A DNA stretch of 64,000 bases from BRH-c54 sp965284565 (GCA_965284565.1 OZ260100.1:992001-1056000), one strand, 5' to 3'; positions 7,744-17,100 are shown, numbered from the stretch's first letter. A program made the numbers and translations. The notes: a model not told the origin generated them from the letters alone.

Positions 7744-8661
7744 TTACTTCCTCATCAACTCCTTCAACGCCACTTCCAAATCGGTAAATTTCAATTTAAA
7801 CCCTGTTTGAAGCAATTTTTGGTTAGTTGCAGCACTTCCTTCAAGCAGAATTACAGCCATTTCACCTAAAAACAGTTTTAACATAAAACCGGGTACATTG
7901 GGCAACCAAAAAGATTTTTTCATGCATTTTGAGAGTGTTTTAGAAAAATGGTTGTTGCTTACATTTCCAGCAATGGCATTAAATGCTCCGTTAAAACTAT
8001 CGTTTTCTATGGCAGCAACATAAAGTTGAGCTAAATCATCAATGTGAATCCAAGGCATAATTTGTTTGCCTGAGCCTATAGCAGCACCTAAACCAAACTT
8101 AAAGGGTTGCATCATTTTAGGCAATGCTCCACCGTTTTTTGCCAATACAATTCCTGTTCGCAGTTTTACTGTTCTTATTGTTAAATCGTTTAATTCATCT
8201 ACTGCTTGTTCCCATTGCAGACAAGTTTTTCCTAAAAAATCATTGGCTGCGGGTGCTGTTTCTGCAAAAATGGTGTTGGTGGTTATCGCTCCATAGTAAC
8301 CCACTCCCGAAGCAGAAACAAAAGCTTTAAGTTGATTGGGATTGTTTTTTAAAATATTGTAAATTAGTTTTATAGGTTTAACTCGACTATCTAAAATTTC
8401 TTTTTTACGTTGTTCCGACCAAGGTTTGTCTGCAATTCCAGCTCCTGCTAAATGTACCATATAATTTGCTGAAAGCAACTCCTCTTTATCAATAATTCCT
8501 TTATTAATATCCCAATAACTATAAGCAATATTAGGATGTTTTGAAGTTAAATTTTTATCTCTTGTAAGTATAGTAACTGCATAATCTTTTTCAACCAAAA
8601 GCTCAGTTAGTGCTGTTCCCACTAATCCTGTTCCGCCTGTTATGAGTACTTTTTTAGTCAT
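7744..8661 (-). CDS. TIGR01777-type NAD(P)-binding epimerase/SDR, last gene of the carotenoid operon
   Basis: 305 residues of the extended SDR family (YfcH/SDR39U1 type). It starts KKVLITGGTGLVGTALTELL (glycine-rich GxxGxxG nucleotide loop, residues 3-22), has VHLAGAGIADKPW, SRVKPIKLI and SASGVGYYG, all typical of this subfamily, and the C-terminal DUF1731-like piece (FMLKLFLGEMAVILLEG). The start overlaps the lycopene cyclase end by 8 bases, so it belongs to the crt transcript. The physiological substrate of this family is unknown; a carotenoid role is possible only by position. Its stop is one base from the XrtN stop, with no terminator visible between the convergent operons. Confidence 0.85.
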   Translation of the reverse strand: MTKKVLITGGTGLVGTALTELLVEKDYAVTILTRDKNLTSKHPNIAYSYWDINKGIIDKEELLSANYMVHLAGAGIADKPWSEQRKKEILDSRVKPIKLIYNILKNNPNQLKAFVSASGVGYYGAITTNTIFAETAPAANDFLGKTCLQWEQAVDELNDLTIRTVKLRTGIVLAKNGGALPKMMQPFKFGLGAAIGSGKQIMPWIHIDDLAQLYVAAIENDSFNGAFNAIAGNVSNNHFSKTLSKCMKKSFWLPNVPGFMLKLFLGEMAVILLEGSAATNQKLLQTGFKLKFTDLEVALKELMRK

Positions 8662-9343
8662 TTGTTTTTGTTTTAAAACGTTCTATCAATAGTACAGAAA
8701 AAAACAACATGCTAAAAGCATATCCAAAATCTTCTACAGGAATGGTGAAAAAACGGATACCTAAATTTTCTGCATTGTTGTACCAAACTATAGGTTCTTC
8801 AATAAAATTACCTGTTAAAATACCATTAACAATGGCAAACGGAATGAGAATTACCATATAAGAAATGTAAAAACGATGTAAACTTTTACTCTTATCTAAC
8901 AACCCCAACAGTAAAGCAAAAACTAAGAAAACCCCATTTATTTGTGTATATAGTTTACCCATATTCATTGCAATTAATACAACTAAAAGAGCAATAAACA
9001 GCCAAGTAAAAAGCACAACAAATTTATTAGCCAATTTTGCTTTCGGAAAAAAGTATTGTAGTGAATAGTGAATAAAAATACTAGCATAAGGAATACAAAT
9101 AAAAAACAAGACCTCTTCTAGTGGTAGCTGAAAAATAGTAATTCCTAAATGATAATTTGGATTAAATCCCCAAACGCCTATTTTGGTAAAAATTACATCC
9201 CAAACAATATAAACAATGGCAACTATTGTGATAGCAGAAAAAATCGCTTTCCAATGTTTAATGAAATGCATTTTTTTTTCAAAAGAATAAGTAAAAGGAA
9301 TACTAAATGAAGCTAAGAGTAATATTAAATAAAGTGCTTTCAT
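8654..9343 (-). CDS. crtY: Lycopene cyclase, heterodimeric-type domains fused (CrtYcd-like)
   Basis: 229 residues, about seven membrane helices, with two copies of the lycopene cyclase domain signature: PLEEVLFFICIPYASIFIHY (about residues 73-92) and PVEDFGYAFSMLFFSVLLIE near the C-terminus. This is the fused form of the actinobacterial CrtYc/CrtYd subunits that Bacteroidota and archaea use, unrelated to the FAD-type CrtY. It should close both ends of lycopene to give beta-carotene. The gene overlaps crtZ by 4 bases (ATGA) upstream and the SDR by 8 bases downstream, indicating tight translational coupling. Confidence 0.87.
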   Translation of the reverse strand: MKALYLILLLASFSIPFTYSFEKKMHFIKHWKAIFSAITIVAIVYIVWDVIFTKIGVWGFNPNYHLGITIFQLPLEEVLFFICIPYASIFIHYSLQYFFPKAKLANKFVVLFTWLFIALLVVLIAMNMGKLYTQINGVFLVFALLLGLLDKSKSLHRFYISYMVILIPFAIVNGILTGNFIEEPIVWYNNAENLGIRFFTIPVEDFGYAFSMLFFSVLLIERFKTKTND

Positions 9344-9786
9344 TTATTTTGTGAAAAATATTTTAACGGCACCCACAACATTCCAAAGCACTCTCCATCT
9401 TCTTTTCCTAAATGTTTATGATGAACTTTGTGAGCTCGCCTTATGGCTTTAAAATAAGCAGTATTGGTGTTTCTAAAAAATTTAAATCGTTGATGAATGA
9501 AAATCTCATGCACCAAAAAATATGCAAAACCGTAAATGGTAATTCCTAAACCAATAGGCAATGTATAAGGAACAGAAAAGATGGTCCCTAACAGAATACA
9601 AGCCATGCCCGGAACAGCAAAAATTACAAAAAAGTAATCGTTTTTCTCAAAAAAAGAATTAGGATTTTTAGTATGATGATCTTCATGTAAATGCCACAAA
9701 AAACCATGCATAATATATTTATGTGTTGCCCAAGCCACACCTTCCATCAAAAAAAATGTTCCGACAAGTAAAATAATAAACAACAT
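9340..9786 (-). CDS. crtZ: Beta-carotene hydroxylase
   Basis: 148 residues from the ATG at 9786; a GTG immediately before it, directly after the idi stop, is the other possible start. A four-helix membrane protein of the fatty acid hydroxylase superfamily with all di-iron histidine clusters: HKYIMHGFLWHLHEDHH (about residues 22-38), HEIFIH and HKVHHKH. It adds hydroxyl groups at C3 and C3' of the beta-ionone rings, turning beta-carotene into beta-cryptoxanthin and zeaxanthin. Length is the usual one for flavobacterial CrtZ. With crtB, crtI and crtY it predicts zeaxanthin as the end product, since no ketolase (crtW) is seen in the window. Confidence 0.92.
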   Translation of the reverse strand: MLFIILLVGTFFLMEGVAWATHKYIMHGFLWHLHEDHHTKNPNSFFEKNDYFFVIFAVPGMACILLGTIFSVPYTLPIGLGITIYGFAYFLVHEIFIHQRFKFFRNTNTAYFKAIRRAHKVHHKHLGKEDGECFGMLWVPLKYFSQNK

Positions 9787-9789
9787 CAC

Positions 9790-10329
9790 TTAATTTTTTA
9801 CATGAATTTTATTCAATTCTAAATGCAGGTTTACTTTTCTGTAAATAAGTTTAAACCACTCAGTAAATTTTTCCGGATAGTTTTGCACCTCATTATCTAA
9901 TGCTTCAAAGGAAACAATTTTCCAATCAGACACTTCCTCTTTGTTAGGTGACGGTAATTCAGCCGTAAACCCTATAAAAACATGGTCGAACTCATGCTCT
10001 ATTAAACCCTTATCTAATTCTGATCTATACACAAAACTTAGTGCTTTCGTCAATTCGCTTTCTATTCCCATTTCTTCTACCAACCTTCTTTCAGCAGCTT
10101 TTTTAGTTTTTTCCTTCGGATAAGGATGGCTACAACATGTGTTAGTCCACAAATTAGCCGAATGGTATTTTTCGGATGCTCTTTTTTGCATTATCCAGTT
10201 TCCGTCTAAATCGAACAAAAAGACAGAAATAGCTCTATGCAGCAACCCTTTTTGATGAGCTTCTAGTTTAGGCATTGTACCTATTTCATTATCATTCTCA
10301 TCTACTAATATTACTTGTATTTCTTTCAT
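9790..10329 (-). CDS. idi: Isopentenyl-diphosphate delta-isomerase, type I
   Basis: 179 residues of the Nudix-fold type I isomerase. Key features are LHRAISVFLFD, WTNTCCSHP with the probable catalytic Cys66, the Nudix-like helix AAERRLVEEMGIE, and EHEFDHVF with metal-binding and catalytic glutamate/histidine residues. It interconverts IPP and DMAPP, feeding prenyl diphosphate synthesis. Its presence inside the crt operon fits increased isoprenoid demand. Its first 32 bases overlap the end of the upstream unknown gene, and its stop abuts crtZ. No crtE (GGPP synthase) is in the window; it must be elsewhere. Confidence 0.93.
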   Translation of the reverse strand: MKEIQVILVDENDNEIGTMPKLEAHQKGLLHRAISVFLFDLDGNWIMQKRASEKYHSANLWTNTCCSHPYPKEKTKKAAERRLVEEMGIESELTKALSFVYRSELDKGLIEHEFDHVFIGFTAELPSPNKEEVSDWKIVSFEALDNEVQNYPEKFTEWFKLIYRKVNLHLELNKIHVKN

Positions 10330-10828
10330 AGTTTATTAGGTAAAAAAATGTAGCTTTCTGTTCGTTAGAAATTAAATTAGCTGCTACTAAATTAATAATT
10401 ATTTTATATTTCAATTCTTTTGATATTTGTGCAGTCATAAGGTTTGTTAAAACAAAATCTACATCCTCGTTTAAGTTTTCATAATAATTTAAAAATTTAG
10501 GTAAATTAACCTGAAGTGTTGCTCGCAAATAGTGTATCTCCACATTGTTGGGAGCCTGTTCTATTGCTTTTTCTATTAATGCTTTTCCTTGATTAAAATA
10601 AGCGTATTTTTTTAATGGAGAGCTTACATATTTTGCTTTCATCATAGTGTAAGCTCCTTTATAAGCATTAGAAACTGGTGTGTTTATATTGTTTATTAAT
10701 ATCAAAACTGTATCTATTTGACCAATGGTTTTTACCTTAGAAAAATTAGTCCGTGCTAAATTAATGTTGCTTCCAATTAAGCTAAAACAACATAAAACTG
10801 ACAATATGAATAAGGAGGTTTTATACAT
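10298..10828 (-). CDS. Unknown secreted protein in the carotenoid operon
   Basis: 176 residues with a clear signal peptide (about residues 1-25, MYKTSLFILSVLCCFSLIGS). The mature part is helical, and the stretch NQGKALIEKAIEQAPNNVEI (around residues 84-103) looks like a TPR helix pair; another follows with LPKFLNYYENLNEDVDFVL. It sits 1 base downstream of crtB and overlaps idi by 32 bases, so it is translated from the crt transcript. I know no enzymatic role for it; a periplasmic helper or scaffold is possible. Its location between crtB and idi makes it worth attention as a conserved unknown. Confidence 0.7.
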   Translation of the reverse strand: MYKTSLFILSVLCCFSLIGSNINLARTNFSKVKTIGQIDTVLILINNINTPVSNAYKGAYTMMKAKYVSSPLKKYAYFNQGKALIEKAIEQAPNNVEIHYLRATLQVNLPKFLNYYENLNEDVDFVLTNLMTAQISKELKYKIIINLVAANLISNEQKATFFYLINYERNTSNISR

Positions 10829-10829
10829 T

Positions 10830-11669
10830 TTATAATAAATTCAATTTTAACCTTACAAATGATTGTGCTAACAAACCTAATTTTACAGGATTAGAAACCC
10901 TTATCCTTTTCTTAATAATATCGCTGTGATGGGTTTGTTCTAACTTTAACAGTAACTTTTTGTAATAAATAAAAGCGGTATAAACGCCAAAACGAGCTTC
11001 TGCTGGTAGTCTTACTATTCCTTTGTAAGCTGCATCAAAATCTACTTTTATTTCATTAATAATTTGCAATTTATTTTCTTGCGTAAGCGATTTTAAATTT
11101 ACTCCCGGAAAATAAGACCTAGAAAGCTCGTTAACATCTTGCTTTAAATCTCTCAAAAAATTTACTTTCTGAAAAGCAGAACCTAAACGCATAGCAGCAT
11201 CTTTCAACTCATTATATTTTTCTTGATTACCATTTACAAAAACCTTCAAACACATTAACCCAACTACATCTGCCGAACCATAAATATAAGCTTTATATTC
11301 ATCGGTAGTGGCGTATTCTGTTTTGTGTAAATCCATACGCATACTGGTTAGAAAAGCATTAACTAACTCATCATCTATATTGTACTTTTTTACCGTATGC
11401 TGAAAAGAATTAATAATCGGATTTAAACTTATTCCGTTAGTCATTCCATTGTAATACTCCAACTCAAACTGATTCAATAACAAATTCTTATCGTATCCAT
11501 GAAAAGAATCTACAATTTCATCGGCAAAACGTACAAAACCATAAATGCTATGTATGTCTTTTCTTATAGATGGAGCCAACATGCCCACAGCCAATGCAAA
11601 AGAAGTACTGTATGTATTAGTAACCAACTTACTGCTTTTATATGATAAATCATCAAATAACTGTTTCAT
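10830..11669 (-). CDS. crtB: Phytoene synthase
   Basis: 279 residues of the squalene/phytoene synthase family. Both aspartate-rich substrate-binding motifs are visible: FVRFADEIVDSF (DxxxD, about residues 46-57) and NFLRDLKQDVNELSRSYFP (about 170-188). It condenses two geranylgeranyl diphosphates head-to-head into phytoene. The N-terminal STSFALAVGML matches the first conserved helix of the family. The start overlaps the end of crtI by 17 bases, which is the common crtI-crtB arrangement. Normal length for the family. Confidence 0.95.
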   Translation of the reverse strand: MKQLFDDLSYKSSKLVTNTYSTSFALAVGMLAPSIRKDIHSIYGFVRFADEIVDSFHGYDKNLLLNQFELEYYNGMTNGISLNPIINSFQHTVKKYNIDDELVNAFLTSMRMDLHKTEYATTDEYKAYIYGSADVVGLMCLKVFVNGNQEKYNELKDAAMRLGSAFQKVNFLRDLKQDVNELSRSYFPGVNLKSLTQENKLQIINEIKVDFDAAYKGIVRLPAEARFGVYTAFIYYKKLLLKLEQTHHSDIIKKRIRVSNPVKLGLLAQSFVRLKLNLL

Positions 11670-13152
11670 GTGTTTTAGTTTTAGTTAGGGATTTTATAAT
11701 AAGGTTAGCAGCTAATTTCCCTGATATTAAAGAAGGAGGAACTCCTGGACCGGGGACGGTTAACTGTCCTGTAAAAAACAAATTAGTTACTTTTTTACTC
11801 TTAATTTTCGGACGTAAAAATGCGGTTTGCAACAAGGTATTCGCCATGCCGTAGGCATTTCCCTGATAGGAGTTGTAATCTTTTACAAAGTCTTTCACAC
11901 AGTAAGATTCATAAAAAGCGATATCATTTTCAACTTCTTGCTGTGTCAGTAGTTCCAACCGTTGTATAACTTTTTTAAAATACTTTAATCGAATTTCAGG
12001 AGTATCTTCAATACCAGGAGCAATTGGAATTAAAAAAGTAGCTGCTTCTTGTCCTTCTGGAGCAAAAGAATTATCTGTTATACTCGGAAAACTGGCATAA
12101 AAAAGTGGTTTTTCTGGCCATTTTTTATCATCATAAATATCTTTAGCATGTAAATCAAAATCGGTATCGAAAAACAAAGTATGGTGTGATACATTTTTTA
12201 ATTTCTTTTTAAACCCAACATAAAACAACAAAGCAGATGGTGCAAAAGTTTTCTTTTCCCAATATTTTTGGGAATAAGCTCTAAACTGTTCATCAAGCAA
12301 TGTTTCTGTATGGTGATAATCTGCCCCACTTAGGATTACATCCGCAGGTTGAAAGGCACCATTTACTAAAACACCCTTAGCAACATTATTTTCAACCACA
12401 ATTCTTTCTACTTGTTGGTTGGTTTTGAAAATTACTCCTAATGATAAAGCCAATTGTTGCATGGCTTTTACCACTTCATACATTCCTCCTTTAGGATGCC
12501 AAGTTCCTAAACCAAAATCGGCATGGTTCATAAAGTTGTAAAAAGCAGGTGTATTACTTGGTTTTGCTCCTAAAAACAATACTGGGAACTCTAAAATTTG
12601 GATGAGTTTTTTGCTTTTTATATGCTGCCTAATCTGCGTACTAATGCTTGTAAAAAACTGATTAAGTTTCCCAATAGTTTGAGGTGTTATTAACTCTGTA
12701 AAAGAAACTCCCGGACGATAAACCAAGTCTTTTATCGCAACATCATAGTTGGTTTTGGCATCTGCTAAAAAACTTTTTAAATACTTAGAACTGCCTTTTT
12801 CTTCGCCTTCAAAAACAGCACAAATTTCTTCTAAATTATCGCTAATTGTTATAGATTTTAATACCTCAAAATAAACTTGATAAGCTGGACTAAGTTTTTC
12901 CAACACATAATAATCGGAGGGCTTTTTATTAAAGTCATTAAAAAATCGTTCAAAAACATCGGGCATCCAATACCAAGTAGGACCAATATCAAACAAAAAA
13001 CCATTTTTTCGTAACTGACGAGCTCTTCCGCCTAATGAATTATTTTTTTCTAATACCTCAACCTGAAATCCTTGCTGAGCTAAATAACTTGCTGCAGCTA
13101 GAGATGAAAATCCAGCTCCAATAATGATGATTTTTTTCTTTTTGTTTAACAT
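11653..13152 (-). CDS. crtI: Phytoene desaturase
   Basis: 499 residues of the CrtI-type FAD-dependent desaturases. The N-terminal dinucleotide-binding motif reads IIIIGAGFSSLAAASYL (residues 8-24) followed by EVLEKNNSLGGRARQL. The C-terminus carries NLFFTGQLTVPGPGVPPSLI, the bacterial phytoene dehydrogenase signature, and SGKLAANLI. It converts phytoene to lycopene in four desaturations. It is the first gene of the crt operon; its start codon is followed by TTA AAC AAA, so the operator-like word TTAAACAAA even recurs in the first codons. Transcription likely starts from the promoter at 13172-13201 under control of the adjacent CarH-like regulator. Confidence 0.95.
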   Translation of the reverse strand: MLNKKKKIIIIGAGFSSLAAASYLAQQGFQVEVLEKNNSLGGRARQLRKNGFLFDIGPTWYWMPDVFERFFNDFNKKPSDYYVLEKLSPAYQVYFEVLKSITISDNLEEICAVFEGEEKGSSKYLKSFLADAKTNYDVAIKDLVYRPGVSFTELITPQTIGKLNQFFTSISTQIRQHIKSKKLIQILEFPVLFLGAKPSNTPAFYNFMNHADFGLGTWHPKGGMYEVVKAMQQLALSLGVIFKTNQQVERIVVENNVAKGVLVNGAFQPADVILSGADYHHTETLLDEQFRAYSQKYWEKKTFAPSALLFYVGFKKKLKNVSHHTLFFDTDFDLHAKDIYDDKKWPEKPLFYASFPSITDNSFAPEGQEAATFLIPIAPGIEDTPEIRLKYFKKVIQRLELLTQQEVENDIAFYESYCVKDFVKDYNSYQGNAYGMANTLLQTAFLRPKIKSKKVTNLFFTGQLTVPGPGVPPSLISGKLAANLIIKSLTKTKTHETVI

Positions 13153-13171
13153 ATTTGATGTAAATATGAAA

Positions 13172-13201
13172 CAAAAATACTATTTTGTTTAACAATTGCA
13201 A
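13172..13201 (-). promoter_or_regulatory. crtI promoter
   Basis: On the minus strand, TTG (13201-13199), a 19-base spacer, and TATTTTTG (13179-13172) match the Bacteroidota consensus TTG-N17-23-TAnnTTTG. The -7 box is 20 bases from the crtI ATG. One copy of the word TTAAACAAAAT lies inside the spacer (13192-13182), where a bound repressor would block RNA polymerase. Confidence 0.7.
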
Positions 13202-13219
13202 AATATAATTAAACAAAAT
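13182..13219. promoter_or_regulatory. Inverted-repeat operator candidate of the carotenoid operon
   Basis: ATTTTGTTTAA (13182-13192) and TTAAACAAAAT (13209-13219) form a perfect 11-base inverted repeat with a 16-base spacer. One arm lies between the -33 and -7 boxes of the crtI promoter, the other just upstream of the -33 box. A third identical word lies over the promoter of the MerR/CarH-like gene (14136-14146). This is the expected pattern for an autoregulated repressor of crt genes. Confidence 0.65.
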
Positions 13220-13424
13220 TATAATTCTTTAACTAAATCCTCAATAGAAAAATATGTTTTTACCTGATTAAAAGAAGGTGTGTTTTCTAAATTATTAGCT
13301 TTCTTGCCTAGTAAAATCAACTCATCTTGATTTTTTCTAAGAATATTATTGGCAATATTTCCTACATAAGTAGGATATTCTTCTTCAGACGGATAAACAG
13401 TAAAATAAGAAACATTAAGTAATG
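13219..13424 (-). pseudogene. Out-of-frame C-terminal segment of the CarH-like regulator
   Basis: Immediately after the regulator's stop, another minus-strand frame continues with VSYFTVYPSEEEYPTYVGN, ILRKNQDELILLGKKANN and YFSIEDLVKEL before a stop at 13219. This reads as the missing last ~65 residues of a cobalamin-binding Rossmann domain. The two frames join cleanly if one base is removed from the run of five A residues (T run on the plus strand, 13425-13429), giving ...LQSIYKTLLNVSYFTV. So the gene either has a real one-base insertion or a homopolymer sequencing error. Confidence 0.7.
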
Positions 13425-14119
13425 TTTTTATAAATACTTTGTAAGTCTTTTAAGTTTTCAGCAGGAACACTTTGTCCTAAATAGATGGAAGGGTAACCAT
13501 GTAATAAAAACTCTAAATGTAAATAGAGCAAACCTAATTCATGAATTTCATTGAGCGGAAGAAACAATACAAAAACTTTATTATCTTTTTCAGAAGCTTG
13601 AAGTTGTAGGTTTTCTATATGTAAGTAAATTTTTTGTTTGATAAGGTTAGAAACAAAATGTTCATGAGCAGGAGTAATGGTTTTAGATTGCCATAATAAC
13701 CCAACATCGTCCAACAATTGTACAAAAATGTTTAGAAAAATTTCTCTGAATGACTTTTGTACCAACAACTGATTATAAGTAGCATTAAACAACTTATAAT
13801 CGAAATTAAGCATTGCCAATTTAAAAGAGTTGACTGTATAATTGTTCACTCCTTTTTTTACTATCATTTCTCTTACAGCCACAGGAATTTTATCTTCTGG
13901 TAATTGAGCAATTTTAGAAATTTTATATCCGTTGCTGTTCAATAAAGAAACATTCAACAACTTTTGAAGCGCCTCTAAAGAGTAGTACCTAATGTTAGTG
14001 TCGGTTCTCTCTGGAGAAAGTAACCCATAACGTTTTTCCCAAATTCTAATAGTATGTGCTTTAATTCCTGAAAGATTTTCTAGATCTTTAATACTGAATT
14101 GTTCTTTAATTGTGTTCAA
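13415..14119 (-). CDS. MerR-family, cobalamin-binding (CarH/LitR-like) light regulator, frame broken near the C-terminus
   Basis: 234 residues as read. A MerR-type helix-turn-helix fills residues 8-75 (SIKDLENLSGIKAHTIRIWE, RYYSLEALQKLL). A helical cap follows with the W-x9-EH motif of CarH proteins (W143, E153-H154), then the start of a B12-binding Rossmann fold with ExHxxG (E191, H193, G196), in which His193 would be the lower cobalt ligand. CarH proteins bind adenosylcobalamin, repress carotenoid genes in the dark and release DNA in light. The residue after Trp143 is Gln, where Thermus CarH has its light-adduct His. Compared with ~300-residue relatives the end is missing; it continues in another frame to 13219. 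It stands directly upstream of, and codirectional with, the crt operon. Confidence 0.82.
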   Translation of the reverse strand: MNTIKEQFSIKDLENLSGIKAHTIRIWEKRYGLLSPERTDTNIRYYSLEALQKLLNVSLLNSNGYKISKIAQLPEDKIPVAVREMIVKKGVNNYTVNSFKLAMLNFDYKLFNATYNQLLVQKSFREIFLNIFVQLLDDVGLLWQSKTITPAHEHFVSNLIKQKIYLHIENLQLQASEKDNKVFVLFLPLNEIHELGLLYLHLEFLLHGYPSIYLGQSVPAENLKDLQSIYKNIT

Positions 14120-14135
14120 TATATTTTATTTTTTA

Positions 14136-14169
14136 TTAAACAAAATTAGCACTTATTTTTAAACTACAA
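14136..14169 (-). promoter_or_regulatory. Promoter and operator of the CarH-like regulator
   Basis: On the minus strand, TTG (14169-14167), an 18-base spacer and TAATTTTG (14148-14141) match the Bacteroidota promoter consensus. The word TTAAACAAAAT (14136-14146), identical to both operator arms before crtI, overlaps the -7 box. This points to negative autoregulation by the encoded protein. Confidence 0.68.
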
Positions 14170-14198
14170 ATTAATTATCTATAAAGGATTAATATCCT

Positions 14199-17100
14199 TT
14201 AAAAAAATGCCCTTACCTGAACTCCTCCAGTATGGATAAAGTTAGTGTTTTCTGATTTTCTACCATTATAACTTAAATTAAGCTGCATGTATTTCGATAA
14301 ATTTTGCTGATAAGACAATTCCCACGTGCTATTAGCACCATTCTGAAGTCCCTCAAGCATTTCAAACGCTAAAGAAACGTTATCGGTAGCTGAAAAGGTG
14401 TTTTCAATATAATTAAAATTAGCTCTTACACTTCCTTTAGCTGCCATATTAAACCTCAACTCTACTCCTCCTTTTTTAGAAATAGATTTTTCTCCTCCAT
14501 AAATAGATTGATTAGTTTTTTCTTTAAAGTTAAATAAAAAACTAATCCTTACTTTAACATTTGGCTGAATAGCAAATGTTGGTTCAATCTCTTGAATAAA
14601 CAAATTGTAATTTCTATTGGTAAAAAACTCCGAAAAATTGCTCTTTTTAGCTTGCGAAGCCAACACTACCAAAGTATAAACTCGTGTTATGTTCCAGCGT
14701 GTTTTTATCGTATTCGAAAACTGATTTCTGGACTCTACTCCATTTGTCAGTAGCGATTTATCTCTATTATCTTGGTAAATATAATCTGCTCCAAACTTAG
14801 TGTTGGTTCTGTTAAAATAGAAAGTATTTAGAACACCCATATTAATAGTAACTAATGAACTATCATCAATATCGGCAATAAATGGATTAAAATAATCATC
14901 TTTATTACTTACTTTTCGGCTGGTACGGAAATTTGCTCTATTAGAAAAACGAGAGACTAATTTCTTTAATCCTTTCTCTCCTCCCCAAATAGCTTCCGGT
15001 TGTAAAAACAAGCTCTGGTTAAACTGGTTTGTGTAGATTTTTACAAACTCATTAGTAGGAGTAAAAATCTTAATATAATTGGCCTGATCTCTAAAAACGG
15101 CTATTTCAAATTCATTTAAATCTTTTACGCCATTATTGTTCAAATCGCCAATAAAGGTATGTGTTCCTTGTCCGGGCTGTACTTCAACAAATAAAAACTC
15201 TTTTTTTACTTCTAACCCTGAACCAATTTCATAATAGGTATTGGTAGAAATTAAATTCTTTAAAAAATTACCATTGTATTCTACCCTTGCTAAAACAGTC
15301 TCTTCTGGTTTTAAAGTGGTTAGTGTGTTAGATACAATGTGTAATTTTCTATACGTATAAGTACTTCTCAATTTATGATTTTTCATTTTCAGTAAACTCA
15401 TAGATAGCTCAATATCTTCAGCTCTGGTAGCTTTTAAAAAATCATTAGCAACAGGCACATTATCATCACGTTGTTTGTAGCTCAACATAAATTTGTTTTT
15501 GGTGGTATCCGCATTATGAATAAACGCTTGTAAAATAACAAATTCAAAACTCGAGGCAGTTAACGTGTCGCTTGTATTAAGAAACAATTTATTTTGCTCA
15601 GTTTCTTCGCCTACGCCAAGCACTACCCAACCTAATTGTTTTGTAAGAATGGCTTTGTGTCGCAAAAATTCAGAATTATTTACGCCTTTAGTTTGTAAAA
15701 AACTAGCATTACTCACCAACTGAAACCCGTTCGTTTTATAGTTAATAGCTAGTGCATTTTTAGCTCCTTCGATTAACTCTAATGTATTCATATAATTAAA
15801 GGCATAAACAACATTTCCTTTGTCGGTTTTATTCAAGCCAACTGTTCCACCAACAATATGCTGGTCGGTATTTACAATAGCATTGTTAATATTCCAATCC
15901 CTTTCAAATTCTACTAATCTAAATCTTTCTATTGGTGTAAAATACTCTTGTACATACTCGTAATTAGTACCAATGTTCAGTTTCCAACTTTCTTCTTTTT
16001 CTTTGTTTAAATCAACAATATTTTCTGAATTAAATTTAAAGGCATAACCAACATCATCTCCACTATCTTTTTCAGAAAAAGTATTAATATCATTTTTAGA
16101 CATTGCTCCCTCCCATGTTATTTTCGCATTTTTACTAAAAATATATTCTCCACCCAAGGTTGCCATTTGATTTTGCTTTGGAGTAACCAATAAAATAACT
16201 GGCTCGTAATTTCCTTGAGGTACTCCACCAACAGGTATTTGCCATTGATATACCTTACCATTTGCGGAACTCTGAATTTGATTGTAATTACCGTTATTTT
16301 CTCCCACATAGGAAAAACCTAACTGATAAATAGCACTATCGGGATTGGTAGAATAAACAAAAACCGAATCGAAGCCTAAAGAATCTATCATTTTATACAA
16401 CACCTTATTTTCATCAAATTCTACCAAATTAATGTTGGGAATAACCGCATCTTGTATGCTATCTCCAATTTCTGACAAAAACCTCTTGTTTTCATCAGTT
16501 AAATCTTGCAATAACGGTTGGTCTTTTGAATCTTGTTCGGTATAAAAATTAAAATTAAGCTTGAGTTTTTCACTTTTAAACTCATTACCAAAATGAATAA
16601 GTGAACGAGCATAATTTCTATCCGAATATTGAAATTCCACTACAATTCTAGAATCTTTAGTAATTAATCGGTTAGAGGTAAAAGTAAGTTCTCCTGTGTT
16701 GTAATCTATTACATAATCAAACTCATTACCTCTTTTCATTAACATGCCATCAATAAAAACCTGTTCTGTTCCCGAAAGAATAATAATAAAAGTTTCATTG
16801 TCAGCTCCCTTTAATCTATATGGTCCTTGATTTCCTTCAATTCCTAAAATTCTATTTCTGGCAAACTTACCTCTAGACACAGCTGCACTAATAGTTGGCG
16901 AAAGCGTAGCTGCGTTTTCTTTTTTAGATGTAGGAACAGTAATATCAAAACTCCCTCCCTGCACTTTTTTATTAAAATTCATAAAATAAGTATCAGGTCT
17001 TTTTAGATAAAAATCTCCGGCAGTTAATTTCCATTCATCACTAAACAATTGAATATACACTTGGTCGAAATCTTGTAGTTGCTGCGTATTCCCTTCTGCC

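Noticed and set aside
13415..13440. Programmed frameshift in the CarH-like gene
   Set aside because: The A run is only five long and is not a classic X-XXY-YYZ slippery site, no stop codon lies at the shift point, and no stimulatory hairpin is evident. A mutation or sequencing indel is simpler.
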